Shown: positions 36,706 through 45,692 of the stretch, in pieces
Numbering within the stretch: position 1 is the first letter of the stretch
How the letters are laid out: each line of letters opens with the position of its first letter
NCBI GenBank assembly: GCA_014238945.1
Contig: JABAAB010000061.1
Location: forward strand, 1-64,000
Direction of reading: 5' to 3'
Origin: Lysobacterales bacterium
GTDB taxonomy: Bacteria > Pseudomonadota > Gammaproteobacteria > Xanthomonadales > SZUA-36
Length of the DNA stretch: 64,000 bases
Notes under the pieces: model-generated
What the model saw: only the letters and a program-made list of their open reading frames with translations
Databases searched by the model: none
Told to the model about the DNA's origin: nothing
Position numbers and translations under genes: made by a program

Positions 36706-37494
36706 ATGATGACTGAACAGCACGTGACCCGGCTGTTGGGCAGTTTGTCATTCATCATCATCGCCGTGGTCCTGCTGGGTGCCGAACCACTGCCTCAGTG
36801 GCCCGAATACCACCTGTTTGCAGATGACCGCCGCATTCTTGGCATCGCCAATATGCACAATGTATTATCCAACCTGGGCTTCCTTGTCGTGGGTGCCTGG
36901 GGACTGGTGTTCATGGCCGGACAGGCCGGCCTGCAGACCACCGGGAATCTTAAGAATTGCTACTGGGTATTCTTCAGCGGCCTGATCCTGACGGGTCTGG
37001 GTTCGGCTTACTTTCACTTGCACCCCAATAACCAGACACTGGTCTGGGACCGTTTGCCCATGACCATTATGTTCATGGGGTTCTTCGCCGCTGTTATCGG
37101 TGAACTGCTCGGAGAACGTACCGCCAGGGTGTTGCTGATCCCGTTGTTGCTTGCCGGTATGGCCAGTGTTGCGTGGTGGGCCTGGACAGAGTCGATGGGC
37201 GTGGGTGATCTGCGACCCTATGCGCTGGTTCAGTTTCTGCCGATGCTGCTGGTACTGCTGATGCTGTTCCTTTCCCAAAAGCCAGCACATTTCACACCCT
37301 ACATCGCAGCAATGATCATGATCTATGGTCTGGCCAAGCTGTGTGAACTATACGACCATGAGATTTTCACGACACTGGGCTGGATCAGTGGTCATGCACT
37401 CAAACACCTGTTCAGTGCTGTAGCGAGTGCTGCGATATTAATGATGTTGTATCGACGCAAACAGGAAGCAGAACGGTCGGATCCAACAACCTGA
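36706..37494 (+). CDS. Alkaline ceramidase-like integral membrane protein
   Basis: 262 residues with seven or so helices. NVLSNLGF, GSAYFHLHPNNQTLVWDRLP and SGHALKHLFSA carry the spaced Ser, His, Asp and His residues that mark the alkaline ceramidase/CREST superfamily of intramembrane hydrolases. In bacteria the physiological amide is not known. It begins 45 bp after the M23 peptidase gene, so the two may be co-transcribed. Confidence 0.85.
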   Translation: MMTEQHVTRLLGSLSFIIIAVVLLGAEPLPQWPEYHLFADDRRILGIANMHNVLSNLGFLVVGAWGLVFMAGQAGLQTTGNLKNCYWVFFSGLILTGLGSAYFHLHPNNQTLVWDRLPMTIMFMGFFAAVIGELLGERTARVLLIPLLLAGMASVAWWAWTESMGVGDLRPYALVQFLPMLLVLLMLFLSQKPAHFTPYIAAMIMIYGLAKLCELYDHEIFTTLGWISGHALKHLFSAVASAAILMMLYRRKQEAERSDPTT

Positions 37495-37528
37495 GTTGAA
37501 TCCGACCCCGACTCCCTGGCCAGTTTTC

Positions 37529-37816
37529 CTAACCCGCTTCGCGCAGTACAAAGCCCTCCAGCGAGACCGTGTGCGTATCTTCAGAATCCGAATACCTGAC
37601 GCAATACCGTGTCGGAAAATACGCCGCTATCTCAAAGGCCACCGGTTGCCCGATCTCGGTGCATTCGTTTGGGCGATTGGCAATGTATTCATGGGTAATC
37701 ATGGGTTCCCAGAAAGTAACATGGCCGTCGTAAGCTCCGATGATCCAGGTATGGGTAAATTTTGTTGTCACATCAACAATTTCAGGTGACTGGGAATTGA
37801 TCAGGTGATTGCCCAT
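37529..37816 (-). pseudogene. C-terminal fragment of a conserved secreted-protein family
   Basis: 95 codons reading GNHLINSQSPEI, then TWIIGAYDGHVTFWEPMIT, and near the end SLEGFVLREAG. I recognise this as the C-terminal domain of a larger exported family, in which GNHL lies mid-protein. The frame here has no signal peptide and is closed by a TGA a few codons before the methionine. The rest of the gene is replaced by the plus-strand TPR gene. Probably non-functional. Confidence 0.65.
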
Positions 37817-37854
37817 GCGGGTACTGCCGCATCACCATTGGCCTGCTGGTTGCG

Positions 37855-39438
37855 GTGGTCGCCATCATGGTGACCGAACGGTTCATACTCGAAGCCCGGC
37901 AGTCTGGGGACAGGCCTGATCAGCCGGTGGTTACCTTAGCTCAGAGCCCTGAAGCCAGCCCGGCGCCTGATGAGACAGATTCGGTGGCCGCATTAAACCG
38001 GTCCATTGCCGTGCGCCCGTTCGTTGCGATGAGCAGTGGCCCGGATGATGGATATTTCGCCGACGGCCTGACCGAGGAAATACTCAATGCACTGGCACAG
38101 CTACCGGAATTGCTGATCACTGCGCGCACATCCTCCTTTCACTTCAAAGGGCAGGACATCCCCGTCACCGAAATTGCCAAGAAGCTCGGTGTTCATAATA
38201 TCGTGGAAGGCTCGGTTCGCCGTTCCGGCGATCGCCTGCGGGTCACAGCCCAACTGGTCCGTGCTGCGGACGGTTTTCACCTCTGGTCCGAGACCTACGA
38301 CAGCACCTCACTTGACGTGATCCAGGTTCAGGAGGACATCGCCGAGAAAATCGCCGTTGCCATGAACGTGGTGATGGATGATGAAAAACGGGAAGCCATG
38401 CGACTGGCTGGATTGCGCAATGTGGATGCGTTTATCGCCTACCAGAAGGCAGAGAAGCTGTTTGCATCGGCCCATGATAATTTCAACCTGCTGGAAGATC
38501 TCGAAGCCGCGAATGCTTATTACCAGGAGGTGCTGGAACACGTTCCGGCGTACGTGCCTGCCCACGAAACTCAGGCTGATCTTTATATTCACCAGTTGCT
38601 CAATGACGCTGCAAAACTGCAGGACAGTAATCTCAGTGTTGAAGAAATGAATGAGGCCCAAAAAGGCGCGAATCACTATGTCAGCCAGGCGCTCGACAAC
38701 GCGAGAACGTTTTCTGAGGAGAACAGCCTGGGTCTTGACCTGGCATTTTTGAGCGGCAACTGGCGTGGTGTCGGCAGCCGTCTTGCCCGCTATGTCGATG
38801 AGGACAATTGCAATTCACCCTCCTGGCTACCGGCACTTTCCCTGCCCTATGGTTACGCAGACCGGATCAAGCTGCGCTACAGAAAGATCAGGACCTGTGA
38901 TCCCATGGTTTTTGCCAGTTGGTTTGACGAAACCCGGGCATACCTTTGGGATGGTGATGCCGACGAGGCGCTGCGGGTTGCCACCGAAGGCATGGAGGTA
39001 GCGACCTGGCTCAATTACTTTCTTATATTCTCACTACTGGCCAAGGGGGAATTCGAAGAAACAGATCATGCGATTGAGAAGTACTTTGAATCCAACGCCG
39101 ACGTGCTCGCCCTGATGGGAACCAAGTACGCTGCCATGGGGAATGCCGAACTTGCCCTGCAATACCTGGAGCAGGAAGCGTTCGAACCCGGTGAGGACAT
39201 GTTTTTCACCGTTATTCGCTACGCGCGCCTGGGTGACCGGGAAAAAGCCAACGAAATAGCAGCACTTACAGACCAATACCCCTTTGGTCGTCAGTCTTTG
39301 GCAAGCATGATGACCTGGTGCCTGTGTGGTGCTCCGTTTGACCTGGAAGTCACACCCAATTTTGCGGCCAACCTGAAGGAAGCAGGCCATCCCTGGCCAC
39401 CACCCTCGCCAATTGAATGGCCGCTAAAGGATTGGTGA
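37855..39438 (+). CDS. Adenylate-cyclase-associated/TPR-type protein lacking its N-terminal domain (TPR copy A)
   Basis: 527 residues from a GTG; the frame is open back to 37801. It begins inside a transmembrane helix (RITIGLLVAVVAIMV). Next is the FlgO-like/CyaA-associated domain (about 45-180): SIAVRPFVAMSSGPDDGYFA, LLITARTSSFHFKG, IVEGSVRRSGDRLRVTAQ. TPR-like helices follow to the end. Normal relatives carry a cytoplasmic N-terminal module before the helix; here it is absent and no ribosome site precedes the GTG. The product, if made, would be a membrane-anchored periplasmic TPR protein. Two other damaged relatives lie within 10 kb. Confidence 0.75.
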   Translation: MVAIMVTERFILEARQSGDRPDQPVVTLAQSPEASPAPDETDSVAALNRSIAVRPFVAMSSGPDDGYFADGLTEEILNALAQLPELLITARTSSFHFKGQDIPVTEIAKKLGVHNIVEGSVRRSGDRLRVTAQLVRAADGFHLWSETYDSTSLDVIQVQEDIAEKIAVAMNVVMDDEKREAMRLAGLRNVDAFIAYQKAEKLFASAHDNFNLLEDLEAANAYYQEVLEHVPAYVPAHETQADLYIHQLLNDAAKLQDSNLSVEEMNEAQKGANHYVSQALDNARTFSEENSLGLDLAFLSGNWRGVGSRLARYVDEDNCNSPSWLPALSLPYGYADRIKLRYRKIRTCDPMVFASWFDETRAYLWDGDADEALRVATEGMEVATWLNYFLIFSLLAKGEFEETDHAIEKYFESNADVLALMGTKYAAMGNAELALQYLEQEAFEPGEDMFFTVIRYARLGDREKANEIAALTDQYPFGRQSLASMMTWCLCGAPFDLEVTPNFAANLKEAGHPWPPPSPIEWPLKDW

Positions 39439-39461
39439 TATACCCCGGCAACTCTGACTTT

Positions 39462-41105
39462 CTACTCCATTAGTATCGGTACCTGGCTGGCATCACCGGT
39501 CATCTGCCAATGAAGCAGGGACACCGGGATAACACCGTATTCATCAAGTTCGCCAAAAAAGTCGGATAACACGAAATCGCCATCTCTCTGCCGGCCCCAC
39601 TCACCCAGCATGCGTTCGATCAGGTACTTGCCGGTGATATAGCTGGTGCCATAACCCGGCTGGCGAAGATATAACAGTTGTTCAAAACCCAGCAAGTCGA
39701 GGTCATCGCGCATCCAGCCACGGGGGGTGCGGGCTACGTGGAAGTCCCGGGCCTCTTTCATGGTGAAGATGTTGGCATGGGCGTACAGTGAGCCCAGACC
39801 GCGTGCGGCTCGCTGCGCCAGCATGATCCAGACCACCTCGCGGGCCCGCGGGTTTTCATCGTAAAGCCCCGCGTGCATCATCATTTCCTCGAATCCGGTG
39901 GCCATACCCTCGGAACGGCTGTCGAAGATGTTGTACAGCAGCGCTTCACTGCGGATTGGACTGGGGTTCGGATTGTCCCTTATACGTGCCAGGTCAAACC
40001 AGTGGTACCAGTGGGTCCACAGCGCCAGCAGTTCGTGGTGCGAGACCGTGTAGAAGAAATTGCGGGATTCTGCCGGTACAAAACTACCCATCTGGGCACG
40101 CAGTGCCTTTTCTATATAGTCGTAATCCGGCAGAATTTGCTCGTCGGTGAGAAATTTCGCAAACCGCACCACGGCCTCCTCGGCGCGTTGTTCATATTCT
40201 TCCGCACTGGCGATGGGCACCAGTGGCGGCAGCTTGCGGTTGTGGTGTTCCTCCAGTTTCAGCATCGAGGTAGCCCGGTCCAGTTCGCGTCTGAGCAGGG
40301 CAACCTCCTCCTCCCAACTCAGTGGCACCAGGTGCACATTACGCAGCTGCCAGGTGTAGTTTTCCTTGCCAATGCCCGAGGGGCCGGTCTTCGAATCCGA
40401 CTGCTGTTCCAGCCAGGTCACGAATTCGGTGGTCGAGCGGCTTGCGTTTTCGATGGCCTGTTTCAGTTCATCACCGCTGTCTGAGGTTGTTTCCGCCAGA
40501 CCGGCCAGGGCCTCCTGCTGGTCGCGCAGGTTCTTGATCCCCGCAATCCACAGCTCACGGGCATTACCCACCAGGTTTTTTTGTGCCTGTTTTAACAGCG
40601 GTGGTATCACGGCCAGTTCAGAAGCCAGCCTGGTCTCAGCCGCATCATCCAACGGAAAATCATAGGTCCATAACTCCACCAGATTATGGTGCGTGGGTCC
40701 TTCATGCGCCGGGGTGTCACTCTGATATTCCCACACGGTGGCGTAAAAAGCCGGGTCACGTGCCCACGACTTCAGCACCCGGATATTGAAATCCAAGCCG
40801 TTCATCTCGGCCCGCACCAGGTGCCAGTCCACCTGTTGGGTAACCGGCCAGCCCGATATATCGAAGTTTTTCAGCCTGGCCTGATAGGTTTTGAGTTCCA
40901 GATGCCGGTGCGCCGTGGTAACGACGGTGTAGTCCGGTGCACCATTGAGCAATGGCGGACTTTCAAATTCGCGCCACTCTGCAAACAGGGCCAGAAGGTC
41001 ATCATAGGACTCGTCATTAGCCTGCAGGGCGGGCGTCATACAGGGCAATAGCAGGGCAGTCAGCATCAGGAACCGGCAAACCGGCTTTTGATTACGAAAA
41101 ATCAT
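39462..41105 (-). CDS. DUF885 family protein, exported
   Basis: 547 residues with a signal peptide (about 1-30) and the alpha-helical DUF885 fold. The conserved histidine/glutamate region is visible as SEGMATGFEEMMMHAG and the C-terminal GYGTSYITGKYLIERML. DUF885 proteins resemble M32-like metallopeptidases but mostly lack a demonstrated activity. The ATG at 41105 has AGGAG eleven bases upstream; an ATG eight codons earlier is possible. Monocistronic, convergent with TPR copy A. Confidence 0.88.
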   Translation of the reverse strand: MIFRNQKPVCRFLMLTALLLPCMTPALQANDESYDDLLALFAEWREFESPPLLNGAPDYTVVTTAHRHLELKTYQARLKNFDISGWPVTQQVDWHLVRAEMNGLDFNIRVLKSWARDPAFYATVWEYQSDTPAHEGPTHHNLVELWTYDFPLDDAAETRLASELAVIPPLLKQAQKNLVGNARELWIAGIKNLRDQQEALAGLAETTSDSGDELKQAIENASRSTTEFVTWLEQQSDSKTGPSGIGKENYTWQLRNVHLVPLSWEEEVALLRRELDRATSMLKLEEHHNRKLPPLVPIASAEEYEQRAEEAVVRFAKFLTDEQILPDYDYIEKALRAQMGSFVPAESRNFFYTVSHHELLALWTHWYHWFDLARIRDNPNPSPIRSEALLYNIFDSRSEGMATGFEEMMMHAGLYDENPRAREVVWIMLAQRAARGLGSLYAHANIFTMKEARDFHVARTPRGWMRDDLDLLGFEQLLYLRQPGYGTSYITGKYLIERMLGEWGRQRDGDFVLSDFFGELDEYGVIPVSLLHWQMTGDASQVPILME

Positions 41106-41189
41106 TGGGTACAACACTCCTGGAACCATGGAATTGGTATTGGGTTCAAAATAAATAGTCAGCTAAATCCGATGTGAATTTCCAGGCCT

Positions 41190-41216
41190 CTTTACCCTGG
41201 TTTTTACTCTGACCCC
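41190..41216. repeat. REP-like repeat, left copy
   Basis: CTTTACCCTGG followed by TTTTTACTCTGACCCC. Its reverse complement recurs with two changes at 42000-42025, and its right half recurs in direct orientation at 42051-42069. The copies bracket the broken secreted-protein gene. Confidence 0.7.
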
Positions 41217-41387
41217 AATCCTACATGAATTCCCAATTAAGTACGTGACAGACAGGTAAAAAAGACCTTATCCTGCCCGACCCACCAGAGCACCCGAAGC
41301 CAGACCTGCTATTAAGTTGAGTTTCTAATCGATTTACCTATACTTATCCGCCTTAGCTTGCGCACTAATTTTGAATGGAGTGAGCAA

Positions 41388-41957
41388 TTGATCGGATTGA
41401 AATCACGTTTATTCTGCCTGCTTGGCCTGTGTTGGTCACTCACAGCTCATGGTGAAGTGCTCTTTGATAATGGCCTTCCGGATGACAGTGCTGGCGCAAG
41501 CAATACTTCAGACCTGGGTAACAATTTAAATAAGTATACGACCGCAGACGACTTTGTGCTGGTGGAGGGTTCGAACATCATCACCTAAATCCAGTGGTGG
41601 GGGCAATATAGAGGAGATTCGCCATATGCTGATGATTTTGACATTTTTTTCATAAGCGATGATGAAGGCAGCCCGGCATCGGACTGTTGTACCAGCCAGG
41701 CCAGTTTCAGCGGTCCGGTGACGAGGTTAGCGAATGGTATTACAGACCAATGGGGTGACACCATCTACGTCTACTCGGTCGAAATTGATCCCCATGAATT
41801 GACTGCTGGTGAAACATTCTGGATCAATATCGTTAACCACTCCCCGACCACAAATTCGTGGGCCTGGCGCGAAACCGCCAATGCGGGTAACCCAAAACAG
41901 GCCCGGGGACTGACGAGTTGTGATTCAACGATCCGGTTTTATTGCTTTGAGCAATGA
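41388..41957 (+). pseudogene. Secreted protein gene broken by one in-frame TAA
   Basis: GGAG at 41377 is seven bases before a TTG that begins a signal peptide (IGLKSRLFCLLGLCWSLTA, cleavage near HGE). The frame stops at TAA 41586-41588 after FVLVEGSNIIT, then continues in the same frame with IQWWGQYRGDSPYADDFDIF and FISDDEGSPASDCC to a normal end at 41957. The sequence on both sides fits one beta-rich extracellular protein of about 190 residues. One substitution, or a sequencing error, explains the break. Function unknown. Confidence 0.8.
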
Positions 41958-41999
41958 TGAGGATCTTCGGTTATCAGTAAAAGTCATTGAGGAAAAATT

Positions 42000-42070
42000 G
42001 GGTCAGAGTATAAACCTGGGTAAAGGGGATACATTCACGAGATAAATACCTGGTATTTACACTGACCCCA
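42000..42070. repeat. REP-like repeat pair, right side
   Basis: GGGTCAGAGTATAAACCTGG at 42000-42019 and CCTGGTATTTACACTGACCC at 42049-42068 are near-perfect inverted copies separated by about 30 nt, as in paired REP/BIME elements. The first is also the inverted partner of the copy at 41190-41216. Confidence 0.72.
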
Positions 42071-42189
42071 TTCTCATTCCTGGATTCAGGTTTCCAGCCC
42101 ACATTACTTCATGGACGGGACCCTTCCCGAATTTGAGAAAAGGTCGTATATACTTTTACCAATATAAACACGAAGAAGGAACCCTGAAC

Positions 42190-42639
42190 ATGCACAAACA
42201 AAGCTTAATCCTCCTGACCATTGCGGCTACGCTGCTGTCTTCCCTGGCCATCAGGGCAGACGACCCCATCAGTGAACGTCAGGATCTGATGGACGGGACC
42301 CGGGATGCACTCAAGGCCATGGTCAAAATGGTACGTGGCGAAGCTGAATTTGATGCTGACACTGTCACCAATAGTCTCAATACCATGCAGAACACGGCAG
42401 CCACTGCGGGTGACCTGTTTCCACCGGGTAGCGAGACCGGCGGGGATACAGAAGCATTGCCGAGCATCTGGTCAGACCGCGAAGGATTCAACCAGGCGAT
42501 GGACCACTTCGCAAAGGCTGTGGATACCGCATTGGCAGCCAATCCTCAATCGGTGGCAGATCTTAACCCGGTATTGAGAGGAATCACCAAAACATGCAAG
42601 GGTTGCCACGATGATTACCGGCAAGAGAAAGATAACTAA
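42190..42639 (+). CDS. Cytochrome c' (class II cytochrome c)
   Basis: 149 residues with a signal peptide (MHKQSLILL...AIRA). The four-helix-bundle sequence ends in the heme site CKGCHDDYR near the C-terminus, as cytochromes c' require. They bind NO and may protect against it; axial-ligand details cannot be judged here. AAGGAA precedes the ATG. It is 21 nt from a diheme cytochrome c gene, indicating an operon. Confidence 0.93.
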   Translation: MHKQSLILLTIAATLLSSLAIRADDPISERQDLMDGTRDALKAMVKMVRGEAEFDADTVTNSLNTMQNTAATAGDLFPPGSETGGDTEALPSIWSDREGFNQAMDHFAKAVDTALAANPQSVADLNPVLRGITKTCKGCHDDYRQEKDN

Positions 42640-42660
42640 TTCCTGAACTCACTCCATTCA

Positions 42661-43566
42661 GTGCCCTTTAAGCGAAATGTCCGCTGGTGGTTGACAGGTC
42701 TTGCCATTAGCTGTGTATTGTTTTGGTGGCTCATCCAGCCCCTCACGCTGGATTCCCTGAACCTTGCTGACGAGAGCGTAAACCTTGTTAACGGTGAGCA
42801 CATGTTTTACGCAGGCGGCTGTGCTGCCTGCCATGCAAGTACCAGCGATGGCAACCAGCCCTTGTTACTCACCGGTGGCCAGGCATTAAAAACCAGGTTT
42901 GGCGTGTTCTATGCACCCAATATTTCGACAAACCCGGAGAACGGCATAGGCAACTGGAGCACACTCGAATTTATCAATGCCATGCGTTATGGCGTATCAC
43001 CACAGGGTCAGCATTATTATCCTTCATTCCCATACACGTCATACACCCGTATGAGTACAAGAGATCTTGTCGACCTCAAAGCCTACCTGGATACGCTACC
43101 GGCCGATTCGAGTCAAAGCCTGCAACACGACCTGAAATTCCCGTACAACCATCGTTGGCTTCTGGGGCCATGGAAACGGCTTTTGCTCGATCCATCCCCG
43201 GTTCTTGAGTTGGACCGTGAAGACGCTGAATTAGAAAGGGGCCGTTACCTGGTGGAAGGGCCCGGACACTGCGGGGAATGTCATACGCCGCGAAATATGT
43301 TCGGTGCCATGGATTTGAATGCCTGGCTATCGGGTGGCCCAAGCCCGGAGGGTAAGGGACGGATTCCCGACATCACATCGGGCCCGGATGGTCTTGGTGA
43401 CTGGTCCAAAGCCGATATTTCCTATTTTCTTGAAACAGGTATCGATGCCGAGTTTGACGTGGTGGGCGGGTCCATGGTCGAGGTCCAGGAGAACATTTCC
43501 CGGCTCAGCGAGGCTGACCGCAATGCCATTGCAACCTACCTGAAATCTGTTAACTCAAAGCCATGA
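42661..43566 (+). CDS. Diheme cytochrome c, membrane anchored
   Basis: 301 residues from GTG. An N-terminal helix (about 9-25) is an uncleaved anchor or signal. Heme sites are CAACH (54-58) and CGECH (204-208), each followed by a typical c-type fold; GVSPQGQHYYPSFPYTSYTR and the later GPDGLGDWS resemble the cytochrome subunits of membrane-bound alcohol/aldehyde/sorbosone-type dehydrogenases. No dehydrogenase gene is adjacent. Its likely partner is the cytochrome c' gene just upstream. Confidence 0.9.
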   Translation: MPFKRNVRWWLTGLAISCVLFWWLIQPLTLDSLNLADESVNLVNGEHMFYAGGCAACHASTSDGNQPLLLTGGQALKTRFGVFYAPNISTNPENGIGNWSTLEFINAMRYGVSPQGQHYYPSFPYTSYTRMSTRDLVDLKAYLDTLPADSSQSLQHDLKFPYNHRWLLGPWKRLLLDPSPVLELDREDAELERGRYLVEGPGHCGECHTPRNMFGAMDLNAWLSGGPSPEGKGRIPDITSGPDGLGDWSKADISYFLETGIDAEFDVVGGSMVEVQENISRLSEADRNAIATYLKSVNSKP

Positions 43567-43604
43567 GTCCCAACATGTGACTGGCCGTGAAAACTTGGGT
43601 CACC

Positions 43605-44720
43605 TCAATCTGATCCCAATTTGTTCTGCGGGTAATCCGGACTCCACGGCGGTGGTACCTTGTGGCGTTCCCTTAACAGGGCCAGTTGCCCGGCCTGCCG
43701 TGCTTTAAAACGATCGACCAGTGCCTGGAAACGTGGGTCATCCCGCAGTTTGGACAGTATGGGATCGGTTTCAATATTGATGAAACTCTGCCGCTTGTCA
43801 TCGGCGCGTTCCAGGGCATCGATCGCCGCATCATGATCACCACGCATCACCTCAATCCATGCATCCAAGATATCCAGGGAAGAAACGTCCCAGCCCTGCC
43901 CGCGAAAATCTGATATGCGCTTTTCGAAAAATGCAAGATACCTGTCTGCCTCCTCATCGCGACCAACCCTTTTCAGTACAAAGGGATAGTAGTGACCCCA
44001 TGAAACTAAATTCGAAACAAGGAATTCGTGATATTCCAGCGCTTTCTCAGCCCCCGGTCCCTGTAGCCTGTCAAAATATTCCAGGGCCTGGTCATAATCA
44101 GACGACCACATCGCCGCCAGGGCCCGGAACATCCAGATTCCAGGGTCATCCACATCTGCAAACATCCGGGACATAAACTGGCCGGCTTTTTCCGGGTCCG
44201 TGTACATCAGTGTTTCGTAATCATGTATCCAACCGTTCCGGTCCTGATACAGGTCCGGGACACTGACCGGGTCGAGTCTCAGTGCCGACTCAAAATGCAG
44301 GGTGGCTTCCCTGTAACGGTATTCACCGGCGAGCAATTTCGCATACTCGTAGTGGGCAGCAGCATAGTTGGGCTGCAGATCAATTGCCTGGCTGAAAGCT
44401 GCTTCAGCCTGTTCACGATCCCCCAGCCAGGTCTCCAGTCTGCCCAGCGCAGCCCAGGCTTCGGCACTGCCCTGATCCAGATCCAGGGCCGTTTCCAATG
44501 CCTCCCGGGCCTGTGCGTAGCGTTGACCATCGTCCAGTTCCGGGAATGACCTGCGTACAAAGGTGTTGATCTGCTCCACCAGTATCGTACCCGGAACATG
44601 TTCAAACTGTGGTGAGCGTAACAGGGCATCAGCCATACCCACCCGGGCGTTGACAAAAGCGGGGTCCCGTTCAAGCGCCTGCAACAACACCCACGCCAGC
44701 ACCACGTAGGCCGCCGCCAC
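43605..44720 (-). CDS. TPR-family protein with internal deletion (TPR copy B)
   Basis: 371 residues from a GTG. The frame is open upstream to 44795, and the added residues read FHELKRRNVIR just before the GTG. FHELKRRNVIRVAAAYVVLA plus WVLLQ is the usual N-terminus of this family. Immediately after WVLLQ the chain jumps to ALERDPAFVNARVG, the TPR region, so the transmembrane/FlgO-like part is missing at about 44678. The TPR repeats (AEAWAALGRLETWLGDREQA, PNYAAAHYEYAKLLAG) are otherwise intact. The position where a Met start should be reads ATC right after a TAA. Likely a decayed gene; the 371-residue TPR product could still be made. Confidence 0.65.
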   Translation of the reverse strand: MAAAYVVLAWVLLQALERDPAFVNARVGMADALLRSPQFEHVPGTILVEQINTFVRRSFPELDDGQRYAQAREALETALDLDQGSAEAWAALGRLETWLGDREQAEAAFSQAIDLQPNYAAAHYEYAKLLAGEYRYREATLHFESALRLDPVSVPDLYQDRNGWIHDYETLMYTDPEKAGQFMSRMFADVDDPGIWMFRALAAMWSSDYDQALEYFDRLQGPGAEKALEYHEFLVSNLVSWGHYYPFVLKRVGRDEEADRYLAFFEKRISDFRGQGWDVSSLDILDAWIEVMRGDHDAAIDALERADDKRQSFINIETDPILSKLRDDPRFQALVDRFKARQAGQLALLRERHKVPPPWSPDYPQNKLGSD

Positions 44721-44892
44721 GCGGATGACATTGCGGCGTTTCAGTTCATGGAAGGCGCTGGCCAGTCCCGATGATTGGGTTGTTTTTTCATTGATTTAGA
44801 TGATAGGTGAAAAGACCGGTGTTTATGCAAGCCATTTAATGGCCAACTTCTCTCTGGTCCCAACCTGTATCGCGGAATATTGATCAACCATG

Positions 44893-44914
44893 ACTATATA
44901 ACTATCTATATAGT
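44893..44914. promoter_or_regulatory. Inverted-repeat operator for the PadR regulator
   Basis: ACTATATA, 6-nt spacer, TATATAGT: a perfect 8-bp dyad 19 nt before the ATG of the membrane-protein gene that heads the padR operon. Position and AT-rich dyad fit autoregulation by the PadR-family protein encoded downstream. Confidence 0.7.
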
Positions 44915-44933
44915 TTGGCGGAGTAGAGAATCA

Positions 44934-45692
44934 ATGGACTTTTTTATGGACAGTCTGCGCTGGACGCATATCGTGTTCGGCTTTACCGGCCTGGCGGCAT
45001 TCTGGGTGCCGATCTTCGCTCGTAAAGGCGGGGTTAATCACCGCTTCCTTGGCAAGATCTTCAAGTACTGCGCCTATTCTGTGCTGGGCTCGGCCATGCT
45101 CTCGGTCGTTTTTCACCTGGCCGGGGGGATCCTGGATGGTGATACACCCCGTACCCACCCTTCGCAGTTTGCCTTCATTCTGTTCCTCGGCTACCTGGCC
45201 GTGGTGACCTTTGTGGGTCTGCGCCACGGTATGCAGATGCTGGCCAACAAACGCGATATTCTGGTATTGAATAACCGGCTTAACCGCGGGGTGGCGTGGC
45301 TTGCGATCTCCTCCAGTGTGTTCATGATCAGTTACGCGCTTTACTACAAACCACCGGTGATGATTATTTTACTGGCACTTTCACCGATCGGCTTCGGTAC
45401 TGGGTTTGGCATACTGAAGGCCATACAGGGCAAACGACCGGAGAAAAAGGTCTGGCTGTACGAGCACATCGGCGCCATGCTGGGTACCGGCATCGCTTTC
45501 CACACGGCGTTCGCAGTTTTTGGCTCTGCGCGCTTTTTCAGCCTCGGCCCGGAAGGTTGGGTTGCGATCATTCCCTGGGTCACACCGGCGCTGATCGGTA
45601 TTCCGGCCAATATCATCTGGGTCAATTACTACAAGAAGAAATTCAACGACCTGCCGGTCAAGAACAAACCATCTGCCCAGAGCGCAGCATGA
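44934..45692 (+). CDS. Seven-helix membrane protein (DUF2306-like)
   Basis: 252 residues from the ATG at 44934 (GGAG ten bases upstream; a TTG at 44880 is less likely and lies across the operator). Sequence starts MDFFMDSLRWTHIVFG; HxxFG, RKGGVNHRFLGKI, TFVGLRHGMQ and the LYEHIGAMLGTGIAFHTAF segment with paired histidines recall DUF2306-like membrane proteins. The function is unknown. Its stop overlaps the padR start (ATGA), so the regulator controls and is co-expressed with it. Confidence 0.85.
   Translation: MDFFMDSLRWTHIVFGFTGLAAFWVPIFARKGGVNHRFLGKIFKYCAYSVLGSAMLSVVFHLAGGILDGDTPRTHPSQFAFILFLGYLAVVTFVGLRHGMQMLANKRDILVLNNRLNRGVAWLAISSSVFMISYALYYKPPVMIILLALSPIGFGTGFGILKAIQGKRPEKKVWLYEHIGAMLGTGIAFHTAFAVFGSARFFSLGPEGWVAIIPWVTPALIGIPANIIWVNYYKKKFNDLPVKNKPSAQSAA

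Noticed and set aside
41586..41588. Selenocysteine or pyrrolysine recoding at the in-frame stop
   Set aside because: The codon is TAA, which neither system uses.
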